DNA of 18,265 nt from Fimenecus sp052273625. GTDB taxonomy: Bacteria; Bacillota; Clostridia; Oscillospirales; Acutalibacteraceae. The stretch covers positions 1 to 18,265 of the forward strand of contig DAVZHW010000035.1 of NCBI GenBank assembly GCA_052273625.1, read 5' to 3'. Below, in pieces: positions 5,578-13,495 of the stretch; position 1 is the stretch's first letter; every line of letters begins with the position of its first letter. The notes below the pieces were generated by a model. It was not told where the DNA came from and did no database searches. It saw only the letters and a list, made by a program, of their open reading frames with translations. Made by a program: the position numbers and the translations under genes.

Positions 5578-7611
5578 CTAATTATTTTTACGCCTTTTGA
5601 ATATACCCTGCTTTTTCTTAGGCTGTGGCGCATCAGCAAGATTAAAAATTTTACCGTACACCTCTGCATTATGCACCGAATATTCAAAGCAACTCTCTGA
5701 TGCGGACAACCTGAATACCTTATATCCCTTCTGTGCCAAAGGAAGTATCTTATCTGTAAATCTGTTTTCACCAATGAGATTGAAGAGAAAATACGTCTGA
5801 GGTACATATGACATAGCACTGTTCACTATATACTGTTCTATTACTGAAACATTCCAAAAGCCAAAGTCCGCAACCATAAGCTTATACGGACACTTTTCAT
5901 ACTCTGTCAGTTCATCATCAGAAACTATACCGAAGTCTTTTATGGTTATTTCGTGATTTCCCTGAGATATACTCAGGCAAGCAGGAGAATAATACGAAAC
6001 GCCGTTATACTTAAAACCGTCATTGATACTGCACTCAACGTTTAGATAATCTGCAAAGTTCAGATATGTTTCATTGTCTGAGAAAACCACGCCGACTGAA
6101 TACTTCTGTTTCAGAAACGAAGCAAGTTCTACAGAAACGTGCGTACAGCCTGTGCGGTGTATAAGCTGACTTACCGCCACGGTGATATGTGCCGTAAGCA
6201 TTGCAAAATTAAATTTGCCCTGCTCTGCCGTGGCATTTTCAAAAGCTGCCTTTGGCTGTTCATATACAAGAGCAGCATGGTGAGAAGCATTGTTCTCAGG
6301 GCGGCTCAGTTCTTCCGTAATGCCTTCTTCAAAATCTTGTGGCTTATCGTCAAAGCTTACGATTGGAACGTCCTCTGCTTCGTCTGTGTCCGCTGTATCA
6401 GGTGTTTCCTCTGCGGCTTCTTCCTTGTCCGCAAAGTATTCTTCACTATTGGAGTTGGCAATAAGCTCGTCAATGTCCTCACCTATAAAGTCAGGAACTT
6501 CTTCATCGGGCGCAACGCTATCAGCACTGCTCTGCGCCTCTGTAACGAGTTCTTCAAAATCTTGTGGCTCATCATCGAAGCTTACGATTGGAACGTCCTC
6601 TGCCTCGTCTGTGTCCGCTGTATCAGGTGTTTCCTCTGCGGCTTCTTCCTTATCCGCAAAGTATTCTTCACTATTGGAGTTGGCGATAAGCTCGTCAATG
6701 TCCTCACCTATAAAGTCAGGAACTTCTTCATCGGGCGCAACGCTATCAGCACTGCTCTGCGCCTCTGTAACGAGTTCTTCAAAATCTTGTGGCTCATCAT
6801 CGAAGCTTACGATTGGAACGTCCTCTGCCTCGTCTGTGTCCGCTGTATCGGGTGTTTCCTCTGTGATCTCTTCCTTATCCGAAAAGTATTCTTCACTATT
6901 GGAGTTGGCGATAAGCTCGTCAATGTCCTCACCTGTAAAGTCAGGAACTTCTTCATCGGGCGCAACGCTATCAGGGTGGCTCAGTTCTTCTGTTTTGCCA
7001 TATTCGTCCGAGCCACTATCACCGTATTTCTTGCCTATATTAACAGGAGATATTGCCGCAACAGAAGGAGAATTTTGATAAAACTCGTTTTCATTGAATG
7101 TTTCCTCAAACTCTGCCGAGAGCTGTTCCTGCTCCTCACGTTCCATATCCTCATTTGTAAAATTCTCAGGCATTTCCACCTTTGCAAGCTTAAACGCCGC
7201 CTCAGCATTTGTTATCGGTGACAGCAAATGTCTATGATAATCGTCAACCGTCCTTACGCCAGTGATAATATCATAGATACCATTGCGAATAAGCTCGGTC
7301 ACAAATTCATCGTAATTGTCTATTTCGACCCTATTCACAACGCTATAGAAAATTTTAAGATTAGGGTCAGCCTTTTTTAAATCTGTGAGTATCTCCAACT
7401 CGCTTATCTCTTTGTTCTTCGAGCCGCAAGGAACGCCGTTTACCCAAAACAAGGCGTGAGGATTGTAAACCTCTGTGATTTGGCGAATAAGCTCGTCTTT
7501 ATTTTTTACAGAAATGATGATGCCCAAAACATTGATGTTATGTTTCTTGCTTGGCAGATATTCCTTCATTGTCTTTCTGTTAAGCTTATTGCAGACAACA
7601 ACTACATTCAT
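5578..7611 (-). CDS. ParA/CpaE-like protein with degenerate P-loop and three 75-residue acidic repeats
   Basis: 677 residues; GGAAGGAAAG lies about 7 nt before the ATG. Residues 1-130 resemble a receiver-like domain of CpaE-type proteins but lack an evident phosphorylatable Asp. Residues 214-438 are three 75-residue, strongly acidic repeats starting DSVAPDEEVPDF. Residues about 465-660 look like a SIMIBI (MinD/ParA) ATPase fold: LIHRTGCTHVSVELASFL (484-500) sits where the deviant Walker A KGGxGKT is expected but has no Lys, and KLMVADFGFW (577-586) resembles Walker B. The C-terminus is basic (KKKQGIFKRRKNN). ATP hydrolysis is therefore doubtful. CpaE/ParA proteins position DNA or secretion machinery; a role in element maintenance or in placing the transfer apparatus is inferred. 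The repeats probably form a disordered acidic linker. Confidence 0.7.
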   Translation of the reverse strand: MNVVVVCNKLNRKTMKEYLPSKKHNINVLGIIISVKNKDELIRQITEVYNPHALFWVNGVPCGSKNKEISELEILTDLKKADPNLKIFYSVVNRVEIDNYDEFVTELIRNGIYDIITGVRTVDDYHRHLLSPITNAEAAFKLAKVEMPENFTNEDMEREEQEQLSAEFEETFNENEFYQNSPSVAAISPVNIGKKYGDSGSDEYGKTEELSHPDSVAPDEEVPDFTGEDIDELIANSNSEEYFSDKEEITEETPDTADTDEAEDVPIVSFDDEPQDFEELVTEAQSSADSVAPDEEVPDFIGEDIDELIANSNSEEYFADKEEAAEETPDTADTDEAEDVPIVSFDDEPQDFEELVTEAQSSADSVAPDEEVPDFIGEDIDELIANSNSEEYFADKEEAAEETPDTADTDEAEDVPIVSFDDKPQDFEEGITEELSRPENNASHHAALVYEQPKAAFENATAEQGKFNFAMLTAHITVAVSQLIHRTGCTHVSVELASFLKQKYSVGVVFSDNETYLNFADYLNVECSINDGFKYNGVSYYSPACLSISQGNHEITIKDFGIVSDDELTEYEKCPYKLMVADFGFWNVSVIEQYIVNSAMSYVPQTYFLFNLIGENRFTDKILPLAQKGYKVFRLSASESCFEYSVHNAEVYGKIFNLADAPQPKKKQGIFKRRKNN
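6298..6972 (-). repeat. Three tandem 225-bp repeats inside the ParA/CpaE-like gene
   Basis: Units at 6748-6972, 6523-6747 and 6298-6522 keep the reading frame (225 nt = 75 codons). The second and third units are almost identical over most of their length; the first differs more (for example KEEITEE versus KEEAAEE), and the end of the last unit has drifted to match the flanking TEELSRP sequence. The pattern indicates recent duplication. Confidence 0.95.
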
Positions 7612-7632
7612 TGTATACTTTCCTTCCTACAT

Positions 7633-7914
7633 CTATAAGTACATTTCAATCCATTCCTTTATTTTGCCTATAACCATATCAAAGGAACTAGCCAATGACA
7701 CATCTTCCTGCACTGAGTTGAAAATGATAGTAACAAGCAGTGATGCCACAAGGCATACAACAAACGAACTGAATATCTTAACTATCCACTCTCCAACGGC
7801 TTTCAAATTATTCTTCATTTTTACGGAATGGTCTATCGTTCTTTTTTCTTTTTCGGCAGCTTCTTCACCATTCTTTTTATCGAAAAACAACAGTCTGCTT
7901 TCTTCTGACTTCAA
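7633..7914 (-). CDS. Small single-span membrane protein
   Basis: 94 residues from a TTG at 7914, chosen because GAGGTGAG lies about 8 nt upstream and because an ATG in frame at 7965 lies upstream of the predicted start of transcription. A charged N-terminal half (EEAAEKEKRTIDH) is followed by one hydrophobic span in IVKIFSSFVVCLVASLLVTI and a short C-terminal tail. A neighbouring GTG at 7917 is an alternative. No family is recognised. The gene lies 21 bp upstream of the ParA/CpaE-like gene and is probably co-transcribed with it, so it may be its membrane partner (inference). Confidence 0.6.
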   Translation of the reverse strand: MKSEESRLLFFDKKNGEEAAEKEKRTIDHSVKMKNNLKAVGEWIVKIFSSFVVCLVASLLVTIIFNSVQEDVSLASSFDMVIGKIKEWIEMYL

Positions 7915-7933
7915 CACACTCACCTCATTATAA

Positions 7934-7962
7934 ATTTTACACCTTAAATGCACATAAGTCAA
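7934..7962 (-). promoter_or_regulatory. Sigma-A promoter of the small membrane-protein operon
   Basis: TTGACT (7962-7957), a 17-bp spacer and TAAAAT (7939-7934) predict a start near 7927, which leaves a leader of only about 13 nt that still holds the ribosome binding site. The stretch 7938-7965 matches 1918-1945 of the abrB-like promoter at 25 of 28 bases. Confidence 0.75.
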
Positions 7963-7976
7963 CACATATCAGTAAA

Positions 7977-7994
7977 TGTGCTATATGTGTCACA
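7977..7994. promoter_or_regulatory. Dispersed palindrome site S6
   Basis: TGTGCTATATGTGTCACA, identical to S3 and placed alike: 14 bp upstream of the -35 box, centred near -58. It overlaps the stop codon of the ribbon-helix-helix-like gene (7990-7992). Confidence 0.75.
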
Positions 7995-9027
7995 TCAGAA
8001 AATCATCAAGTGCCTGCAAAACAACTTTCCCCTTGCCACGGATATGCTGTGGGTGAGTTTCATTGTATGCCTTCACATAATTGTCAAGGCGTTCTTTCAT
8101 TTCTTGAGTAATGTAGAAATGCACCTTAATTGGTCTTTTACGCTCCTCAGACAGCATACCTGAGTCGCTTTTCACAAGATACTCTCCTTTTATTTCTGTT
8201 GGATCGTTCAGAAAGCTTTCAAGAACAGGCTGCCAAAAGCCCACATATTGTGTATGACCGATTATTTCATTGTCGGCGAAGTAATCATCAATGGCTTTCT
8301 TCATTCGCTCGGAAACTGCTATTCTCACAAGGACGTTATTGAAAACTTCCTTGGTTATAGTTTTTTTCTTCTTTATCGGCGATAAGGTAAGGTCGGGATA
8401 TTTTTCAGAATAAGATTTTGCAAGGACTCTCACGAACTCTCTTGACGTATTATACATACGCCCTATATCCGCATAGCGTTTACCCTCTGCTATCATATCA
8501 CTCATTTTCTTGGCATCAAGGTGAGAACGTAGTACATCGGGATATCGACTTGCGTGGTCTGCTATCCACGCTGCAATAAAGTCAAGTTCGGACTTATCAG
8601 AAGTCCATTCAACATAATGCTCTTTTATATAATAAAAAATGTTAGCCGTACTATGATAAGGTGTAGCAATCTCATAAGCCTTATCGTATATTGTTTTGTT
8701 GCCGCATTTCAAGCACTTTGCGCCGATCATAGCAAGAATATCATAACCATCGCTACAGGTCTGCATCAGAATGTCCGCATACTTGATCGTGCTATCATTG
8801 AGGTTGATATTCAGTGTGGTGCTGTTCACGCCTACAAGAACGCCCATTACTATTCTTCTGTCGCCGCCTCTTTCTTTTGTAAAAAAGGCGTTGTTTAAGA
8901 TGTAGTAAGCACCCTTATGTTCAAGCGTACTACCTATGTTTATCTTTCGGGAAATGACCTTATCCAGTTCTGACTTTTCCGCAGGAGTTCTCGGTGCAAG
9001 GTCATTGATGTTCTTTATGATCTTCAT
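7990..9027 (-). CDS. Large DNA-binding-like protein: zinc knuckle, HTH, two ribbon-helix-helix-like segments
   Basis: 345 residues; AAAGAGG lies 9 nt upstream of the ATG. CLKCGN (105-110) is a single CxxC. Residues about 178-206 (MIAEGKRYADIGRMYNTSRE, then FVRVL) have the shape of a helix-turn-helix. Two C-terminal segments, VRIAVSERMKKAIDDYF to ESFL (about 234-273) and VHFYITQEMKERLDNYV to DDFL (302-344), each show the strand-helix-helix pattern of a ribbon-helix-helix domain and resemble each other. The family is not one I can name. The gene has a perfect consensus promoter with palindrome S7 upstream and S6 over its stop codon. It is a candidate for the protein that reads the palindromes, and it lies upstream of the ParA-like gene, as centromere-binding proteins often neighbour ParA. 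This role is inference. Confidence 0.65.
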   Translation of the reverse strand: MKIIKNINDLAPRTPAEKSELDKVISRKINIGSTLEHKGAYYILNNAFFTKERGGDRRIVMGVLVGVNSTTLNINLNDSTIKYADILMQTCSDGYDILAMIGAKCLKCGNKTIYDKAYEIATPYHSTANIFYYIKEHYVEWTSDKSELDFIAAWIADHASRYPDVLRSHLDAKKMSDMIAEGKRYADIGRMYNTSREFVRVLAKSYSEKYPDLTLSPIKKKKTITKEVFNNVLVRIAVSERMKKAIDDYFADNEIIGHTQYVGFWQPVLESFLNDPTEIKGEYLVKSDSGMLSEERKRPIKVHFYITQEMKERLDNYVKAYNETHPQHIRGKGKVVLQALDDFLM

Positions 9028-9064
9028 AAAATGAAACCTCTTTCATATTGTGTTCTATGAATAC

Positions 9065-9093
9065 ATTATATCATATTATGAGCAATTTGTCAA
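9065..9093 (-). promoter_or_regulatory. Consensus sigma-A promoter of the ribbon-helix-helix-like gene
   Basis: TTGACA (9093-9088), a 17-bp spacer and TATAAT (9070-9065) match the consensus at every base. Predicted start about 9058, some 30 nt before the ATG at 9027. This should be a strong promoter unless repressed. Confidence 0.92.
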
Positions 9094-9136
9094 GTGCTTT
9101 TTCGCATATAGATAAGAAAATTGTGAAAATGCTTGA

Positions 9137-9154
9137 CGTGACATATGTAGCACA
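9137..9154. promoter_or_regulatory. Dispersed palindrome site S7
   Basis: CGTGACATATGTAGCACA differs from S2 at only the first base. It lies between the terminator of the transfer operon and the promoter at 9065-9093, 43 bp upstream of the -35 box. Confidence 0.7.
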
Positions 9155-9191
9155 TAAAAAATAGCAGAGGTTTTGGACTTCTCTGCTATTT
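9155..9191 (-). terminator. Rho-independent terminator of the transfer operon
   Basis: A 10-bp perfect stem (9160-9169 with 9181-9190, AATAGCAGAG / CTCTGCTATT) with an 11-nt loop is followed on the minus strand by a run of six T. It lies 9 bp past the VirB4 stop codon. Confidence 0.9.
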
Positions 9192-9199
9192 TCATTATT

Positions 9200-11968
9200 C
9201 TATTTGCTTGGGTCAGTAGCGCAAAGCTCATAAACCAATGAATTGGCTCTGACTTTTCGAGGAATACGCATATCATACATAACCTTTTTTTGACCTACCT
9301 TTATGATGCCTGTTCCGAGAACTCCCGATGATACCCATTTAGTTTCTTCGGGTGTAAGTTTAAATCTTGCCGCCGCCACTTCAATATCAGCCTCGCCCTG
9401 CTGACAAAGTATCGTCATACTTGCGTTGTCCATCATCGCATTACCGACCGTGGACTTAGAGAACGTTGAAATATTCTGAACGATAGCTGTCGGTATACCG
9501 CCAAGTTTACGAATACGGCGGTATGTTTCCTCATAATATTTACTGCTTCTCGTTGCCTCTTGTCCTGTATAGTCTGTGAGCATTGTCTGAACTTCATCGT
9601 TGACAAATATCGTCCTGTAGCCATTCTTGCTATTCTTATTTACGGTCTGCCAAATAAGCTCAAGAATTATCTGCAATGACATTGTTTTGTCCTTTTCGAT
9701 ATTCTTAACATTGAACTGGATAAGCTTATTATTCATATCAATGTTTGTGTGACCATCAAAGAAGTAATCACTATCCGCATAAAATTCAAGGTCAAGGGCA
9801 AGTTTTTTCGCATCGTCCTCGTCTTGTCCGTTTAGCATTTTGTACAGGTCACTGAATACTGGTTTGTCCTTCTCGTCTCCACTCTTTATATACGGCTGAT
9901 ATAGCTGCTTGATACACCTATTCAGTATACTTGTCTCCGATGAGGTAAGAGGTGATTTCTTTGCAAGCTCAACAACCATAAGCATAAAGTCTATTTTCAT
10001 AGAAATAGGGTCTTGCTGAGTGTCCTTATCAACATAATTCAAATCTATATCAAATATATTAATTTTCGTTTTCGAGGACGGTGTAATGTTTATCTGAACA
10101 CCGCCCATTTCTTCAAGGAGATGTGTATACTCTCCGTCAGGGTCAATAAATATTGACCTATAATCAGGGTGTTTCAGGTACATCTGAATAAATGTCAGCT
10201 TTTCAAGCATAGACTTTCCTGATCCCGATGCACCGAACATCATCGTGTTAGCGTTCATTCCTTCGTCCTTATCAATAGCGATAAGATTTTTATTGACCTT
10301 TTCAAAGCCGTAACATACACCATTCGGATTGTAGAATACTCTCGTTGAGAAAGGTATAAGCACCGATGCTGCCTCAGTAAGAAGGTTTGTAGTGTAGCTT
10401 GTTTTACTGCCGTCAAAATGATTGACTGCAAACGGCATAACAGAATGTATTCCCTTCTCTTGACCGCCTGATATTACATTCAATGCGACCTGACTACTTG
10501 TTGCTTTCTGCTTGATATAGTCCGTAAGACTGTCAAGCTCTTCAAGACTCTCTGCACTTATGGTTACAAACAGTGCAATTCTGAAAAGTTCGTTTTCAGT
10601 CTTATTCACCTCGTCAAGAACATTTCTGAGGTTTTTAATTCTAGACGATACAGTGTATGACATACCAGTAACGCCCTTCTGACTGTTTTCCTTTTCAATC
10701 TGATCCTGACGTTCAACTGCATCACCGTAATCATTTTTTATCTGTTTCAAGGCGTAATTTTTATCAAGTCTTGTAACGATTTTTGATACACATACCCTAT
10801 AAGGATTGTCAAGGAGCTTTGCGATGAAGCTGTCAGTAAGCTCGTTCACATCATAAGCAAGTCTCATTGCCAACACTCTCATAAAGTGGTTGTCGCCTAG
10901 TTCTATGTACTTTCTCGTAAACTTGAAGCCATTTGGAGCAATATAATCTCGAATATTCTCTCCCCTTGCATAGATATCCTTCGCAAGCTTGAACTCCTCA
11001 TAAGGATAATAGATATCGTGCATTAGCTTAAATGTTTCTTCAGGCTCTAGGATTTTTGTCTTTGAGCCTAGTGCTTCAAGCACGTTGCTGATATCCTCAT
11101 AGGTGTTATGTAGAGTTGTCAGATCGTCCTTGCTGTTAAGCAGCTCGTATGAAAGAGCCATGTACGTTAAATGTTCAGCCGTTGACTTTGCAGACTGTGA
11201 AACATAGTATGAAATGATATCGTTCATACTGTCAACGAGTTCTTCTTGGTCTTGGTTATCCTTCGTTTTAAGCATCATTTCTCTGTCATAGCGTTTAGGG
11301 TCAACAGGCTTATTCACTATAAGCTCCTGATACGTTACATTCTGTGGCAAAGAGTTCAGCAGTTCGTGGTACTGGTCTACCATTCTTCGTTTATTGTCGA
11401 GCGTCAGCTTATTGTACTCGATATCCGTATATGCAAATACCAAAGCATACACATTCTCACGCACCTTCACAATTCCGTCCTCGTAAACTTCTTCAAAAGG
11501 AAGTGTATCTTGTGCAGTCTTTGGCACACAAATCGACTTGCCCTCATACTTACTTTTTTTCTTCTTCATTTCCGCTTCGTCCTCTCCTACAATGAATATT
11601 CCTTCGACCTTTTTGGTGTCACTTAAAGATGCTTCTGTGCCAATCGGCACGTCAAACGTGCCTCTCTTACAATATGGTCTTATATCCACTCTGTTTCTTC
11701 TCGTATTAATTATGTGTGTTATAAGCATTTCATTGTCCACCTCGATTATAAAACCGAAAATAGAAGCAATGATGATTAACGCACCCATTATGGCTCTCGG
11801 CACTAAGCCCATTCCAAACAGCTTGCCGAAAGTCAGCATTTCTGCAATAACCGCCGCCGCCGTAACGGCGATTACGGTTAAATCTTTGATGGAAAATGTT
11901 CCTTTGCTTTTTTCACTCTCCGATCTAACGTACTTTATGCTGATTACTTTCGCTTTTATCTCAGCCAA
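9200..11968 (-). CDS. virB4: VirB4-family conjugation ATPase with N-terminal membrane segments
   Basis: 922 residues, close to the usual VirB4/TraE length plus an N-terminal extension. The TTG start at 11968 has GGGGG 8 nt upstream; a nearby ATG stops after four codons. Two hydrophobic spans lie at about 30-46 and 52-75, absent from typical soluble VirB4 proteins and reminiscent of a VirB3/PrgI-type partner fused in front. The ATPase domain has Walker A GASGSGKSM (579-587), the SIFIDPDGEYTHLLEE motif (605-620), a Walker B-type strand IFVNDEVQTML (787-797) and the conserved GGIPTAIVQNISTF section (823-836). VirB4 powers assembly and substrate handling of the type IV secretion apparatus at the membrane. 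It is the last gene of the transfer operon; the gene upstream ends 13 bp earlier. Confidence 0.95.
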   Translation of the reverse strand: MAEIKAKVISIKYVRSESEKSKGTFSIKDLTVIAVTAAAVIAEMLTFGKLFGMGLVPRAIMGALIIIASIFGFIIEVDNEMLITHIINTRRNRVDIRPYCKRGTFDVPIGTEASLSDTKKVEGIFIVGEDEAEMKKKKSKYEGKSICVPKTAQDTLPFEEVYEDGIVKVRENVYALVFAYTDIEYNKLTLDNKRRMVDQYHELLNSLPQNVTYQELIVNKPVDPKRYDREMMLKTKDNQDQEELVDSMNDIISYYVSQSAKSTAEHLTYMALSYELLNSKDDLTTLHNTYEDISNVLEALGSKTKILEPEETFKLMHDIYYPYEEFKLAKDIYARGENIRDYIAPNGFKFTRKYIELGDNHFMRVLAMRLAYDVNELTDSFIAKLLDNPYRVCVSKIVTRLDKNYALKQIKNDYGDAVERQDQIEKENSQKGVTGMSYTVSSRIKNLRNVLDEVNKTENELFRIALFVTISAESLEELDSLTDYIKQKATSSQVALNVISGGQEKGIHSVMPFAVNHFDGSKTSYTTNLLTEAASVLIPFSTRVFYNPNGVCYGFEKVNKNLIAIDKDEGMNANTMMFGASGSGKSMLEKLTFIQMYLKHPDYRSIFIDPDGEYTHLLEEMGGVQINITPSSKTKINIFDIDLNYVDKDTQQDPISMKIDFMLMVVELAKKSPLTSSETSILNRCIKQLYQPYIKSGDEKDKPVFSDLYKMLNGQDEDDAKKLALDLEFYADSDYFFDGHTNIDMNNKLIQFNVKNIEKDKTMSLQIILELIWQTVNKNSKNGYRTIFVNDEVQTMLTDYTGQEATRSSKYYEETYRRIRKLGGIPTAIVQNISTFSKSTVGNAMMDNASMTILCQQGEADIEVAAARFKLTPEETKWVSSGVLGTGIIKVGQKKVMYDMRIPRKVRANSLVYELCATDPSK

Positions 11969-11981
11969 GTTTCATTCCCCC

Positions 11982-13460
11982 TTATTCAAATATCCTATAT
12001 AGAAACGATTTTTTCAGCATTAGACAACCTAACCCGATTACAATAACAATGCTGTCTAAATTCATAAATGCAAACTGGCTCATTCTTTCATTCACCCAGT
12101 TTCGACCTATTAAATACATCAACGCCATTGGTATCGTTTGACATACTAAAAAGATGTACGATTTAAAAAATTTTTTAAAAAGCCATTTCATACTTTTCAT
12201 CTGCATACACGCACAGAAAACAGATGATACTGAAACCATACAGCATAACTCTATCTGCCGAACTGTCAGCTTGCACACAAGGCAAAGAGATACAACTAAC
12301 ATTATTAAATTCAGCAGAATAAAAGTCATATAGTTGCTCAACCAAGCAAACACTGTATATATGAAGTCTCCAAAAACATTTCCTGTATCGCTTCTTTCAA
12401 CCGTTGACTCAAAGCTTCTAATTATTAGGTCGTCATTAGTAACCAGTTTTGAAACTACACCTGACTCAATTTTCAGTATTATAATACACAAGCCAAAGGC
12501 ATTGGTGATCCAAAAAACTATTCCTAAGAAAGACCACACAAGCTGTTTAAATTCACGCTTGCTAAAGCCATCAAAACTAGATGATGCTATTTGCTTATAC
12601 ACATCAATGTACCATATCATTATCCCTATAAATATAGCAAATGGATATAGTGAAACGTATATGTTTTTTACCATTGTGAATGTGTTATCATCAAACAGTC
12701 TTTCCTTTGTCAATTGTCTCCGAAAATAGTTAAAACCAAAAGACGATATTTCCACAAATCTATCGCAGAAATCTGTAAGTTCTTCAAGCACGTCTCCTGC
12801 TAAATCTGTCTCACCTGTGAAAACTCCAATTATGTAATTAAAGCTGTCTATAATACTTTGCCAATTATCACGGTCAAACTGTTCTGTATAAACTCTCCAA
12901 CGGTCATATATGGATATTTCCTCTCCAATATCGTCAGCCTCACCATTGAAAATTTCACTCCAAGTAAAGTACGGCTGCTCATCATCGCCAATATTCTCTC
13001 TCAAAAACCGCACATAAAGATTTTGATAGTCCATTCCCTGCGATGATATCCTACCTATAACATCGCCTGCCTCTACATCATCATCAGGCGACACAAGCCA
13101 TTCGATTGAGCCACTTATCTGTGGACTATATACAGTCTGTATCTCCCCTTCATTATCCTCTAGCCATAGATAATCAGACTGGATATCAAGAATGTAGCCG
13201 TCCATAACAGCATAAATGTTTCTTGTTGTTCCACGATCGGCGGCAAACTTAAAGGAATAAAACACTCCGTCCTCGTCATTTTTTTCTTCCTTGTTTGCGG
13301 TCAAGGGATAGCATCTATCATCAATATACACAGGCTCGTCCGTAGTCTGTGTTATTCCCTGTATAGGCTCGTTGTCAGCATCGTCGGCATAGGCAGATAT
13401 TTGAGGAAAAAGCAATGTCATGAGTATGGTGAATACAACGCTCACCATTAACTTCTTCAT
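11982..13460 (-). CDS. VirB6/TrbL-like membrane protein with degenerate extracytoplasmic LytM-like domain
   Basis: 492 residues. A signal peptide (1-25, ending SAYADD) leads to an extracytoplasmic region. Residues about 66-153 follow the beta-rich course of LytM/M23 domains (IYAVMDGYILDIQSDYLWL, then VEAGDVIGRISS, then NLYVRF), but the zinc ligands are missing: no HxxxD, and the usual HLHFE strand reads NLYVRF. Several membrane spans follow between about 267 and 483. A late segment, RQIELCCMVSVSSVFCAC with FKKFFKSY and QTIPMALMYLIG, parallels the upstream gene's product, so the two are paralogues. GAGGGGG lies 7 nt before the ATG, and palindrome S8 lies just beyond it. VirB6-type proteins form the inner-membrane core of the secretion channel. 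Confidence 0.8.
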   Translation of the reverse strand: MKKLMVSVVFTILMTLLFPQISAYADDADNEPIQGITQTTDEPVYIDDRCYPLTANKEEKNDEDGVFYSFKFAADRGTTRNIYAVMDGYILDIQSDYLWLEDNEGEIQTVYSPQISGSIEWLVSPDDDVEAGDVIGRISSQGMDYQNLYVRFLRENIGDDEQPYFTWSEIFNGEADDIGEEISIYDRWRVYTEQFDRDNWQSIIDSFNYIIGVFTGETDLAGDVLEELTDFCDRFVEISSFGFNYFRRQLTKERLFDDNTFTMVKNIYVSLYPFAIFIGIMIWYIDVYKQIASSSFDGFSKREFKQLVWSFLGIVFWITNAFGLCIIILKIESGVVSKLVTNDDLIIRSFESTVERSDTGNVFGDFIYTVFAWLSNYMTFILLNLIMLVVSLCLVCKLTVRQIELCCMVSVSSVFCACMQMKSMKWLFKKFFKSYIFLVCQTIPMALMYLIGRNWVNERMSQFAFMNLDSIVIVIGLGCLMLKKSFLYRIFE

Positions 13461-13477
13461 TTTATTCCCCCTCTCAA

Positions 13478-13495
13478 TGTGCTATATGTAGCACA
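13478..13495. promoter_or_regulatory. Dispersed palindrome site S8, between the two VirB6-like genes
   Basis: TGTGCTATATGTAGCACA has perfect 7-bp arms around TATG. It abuts the stop codon at 13496 and lies 17 nt before the next start. As RNA it could also form a stable 7-bp hairpin, the only one of the nine sites to do so cleanly. Confidence 0.75.

Noticed and set aside
5514..5819. Minus-strand 101-codon frame over the end of the ParA/CpaE-like gene
   Set aside because: It is out of frame with that gene, has no ribosome binding site and no domain; only its last nine codons coincide with the start of the small zinc-ribbon gene.
6139..7221. Long plus-strand open frames opposite the acidic repeats (360 and 262 codons)
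   Set aside because: They are antisense to the 225-bp repeat, which preserves an open frame on both strands once it is open in one unit. Their products are low-complexity (Ser-rich or Cys/Phe-rich), and the sense strand has a ribosome binding site and recognisable domains.
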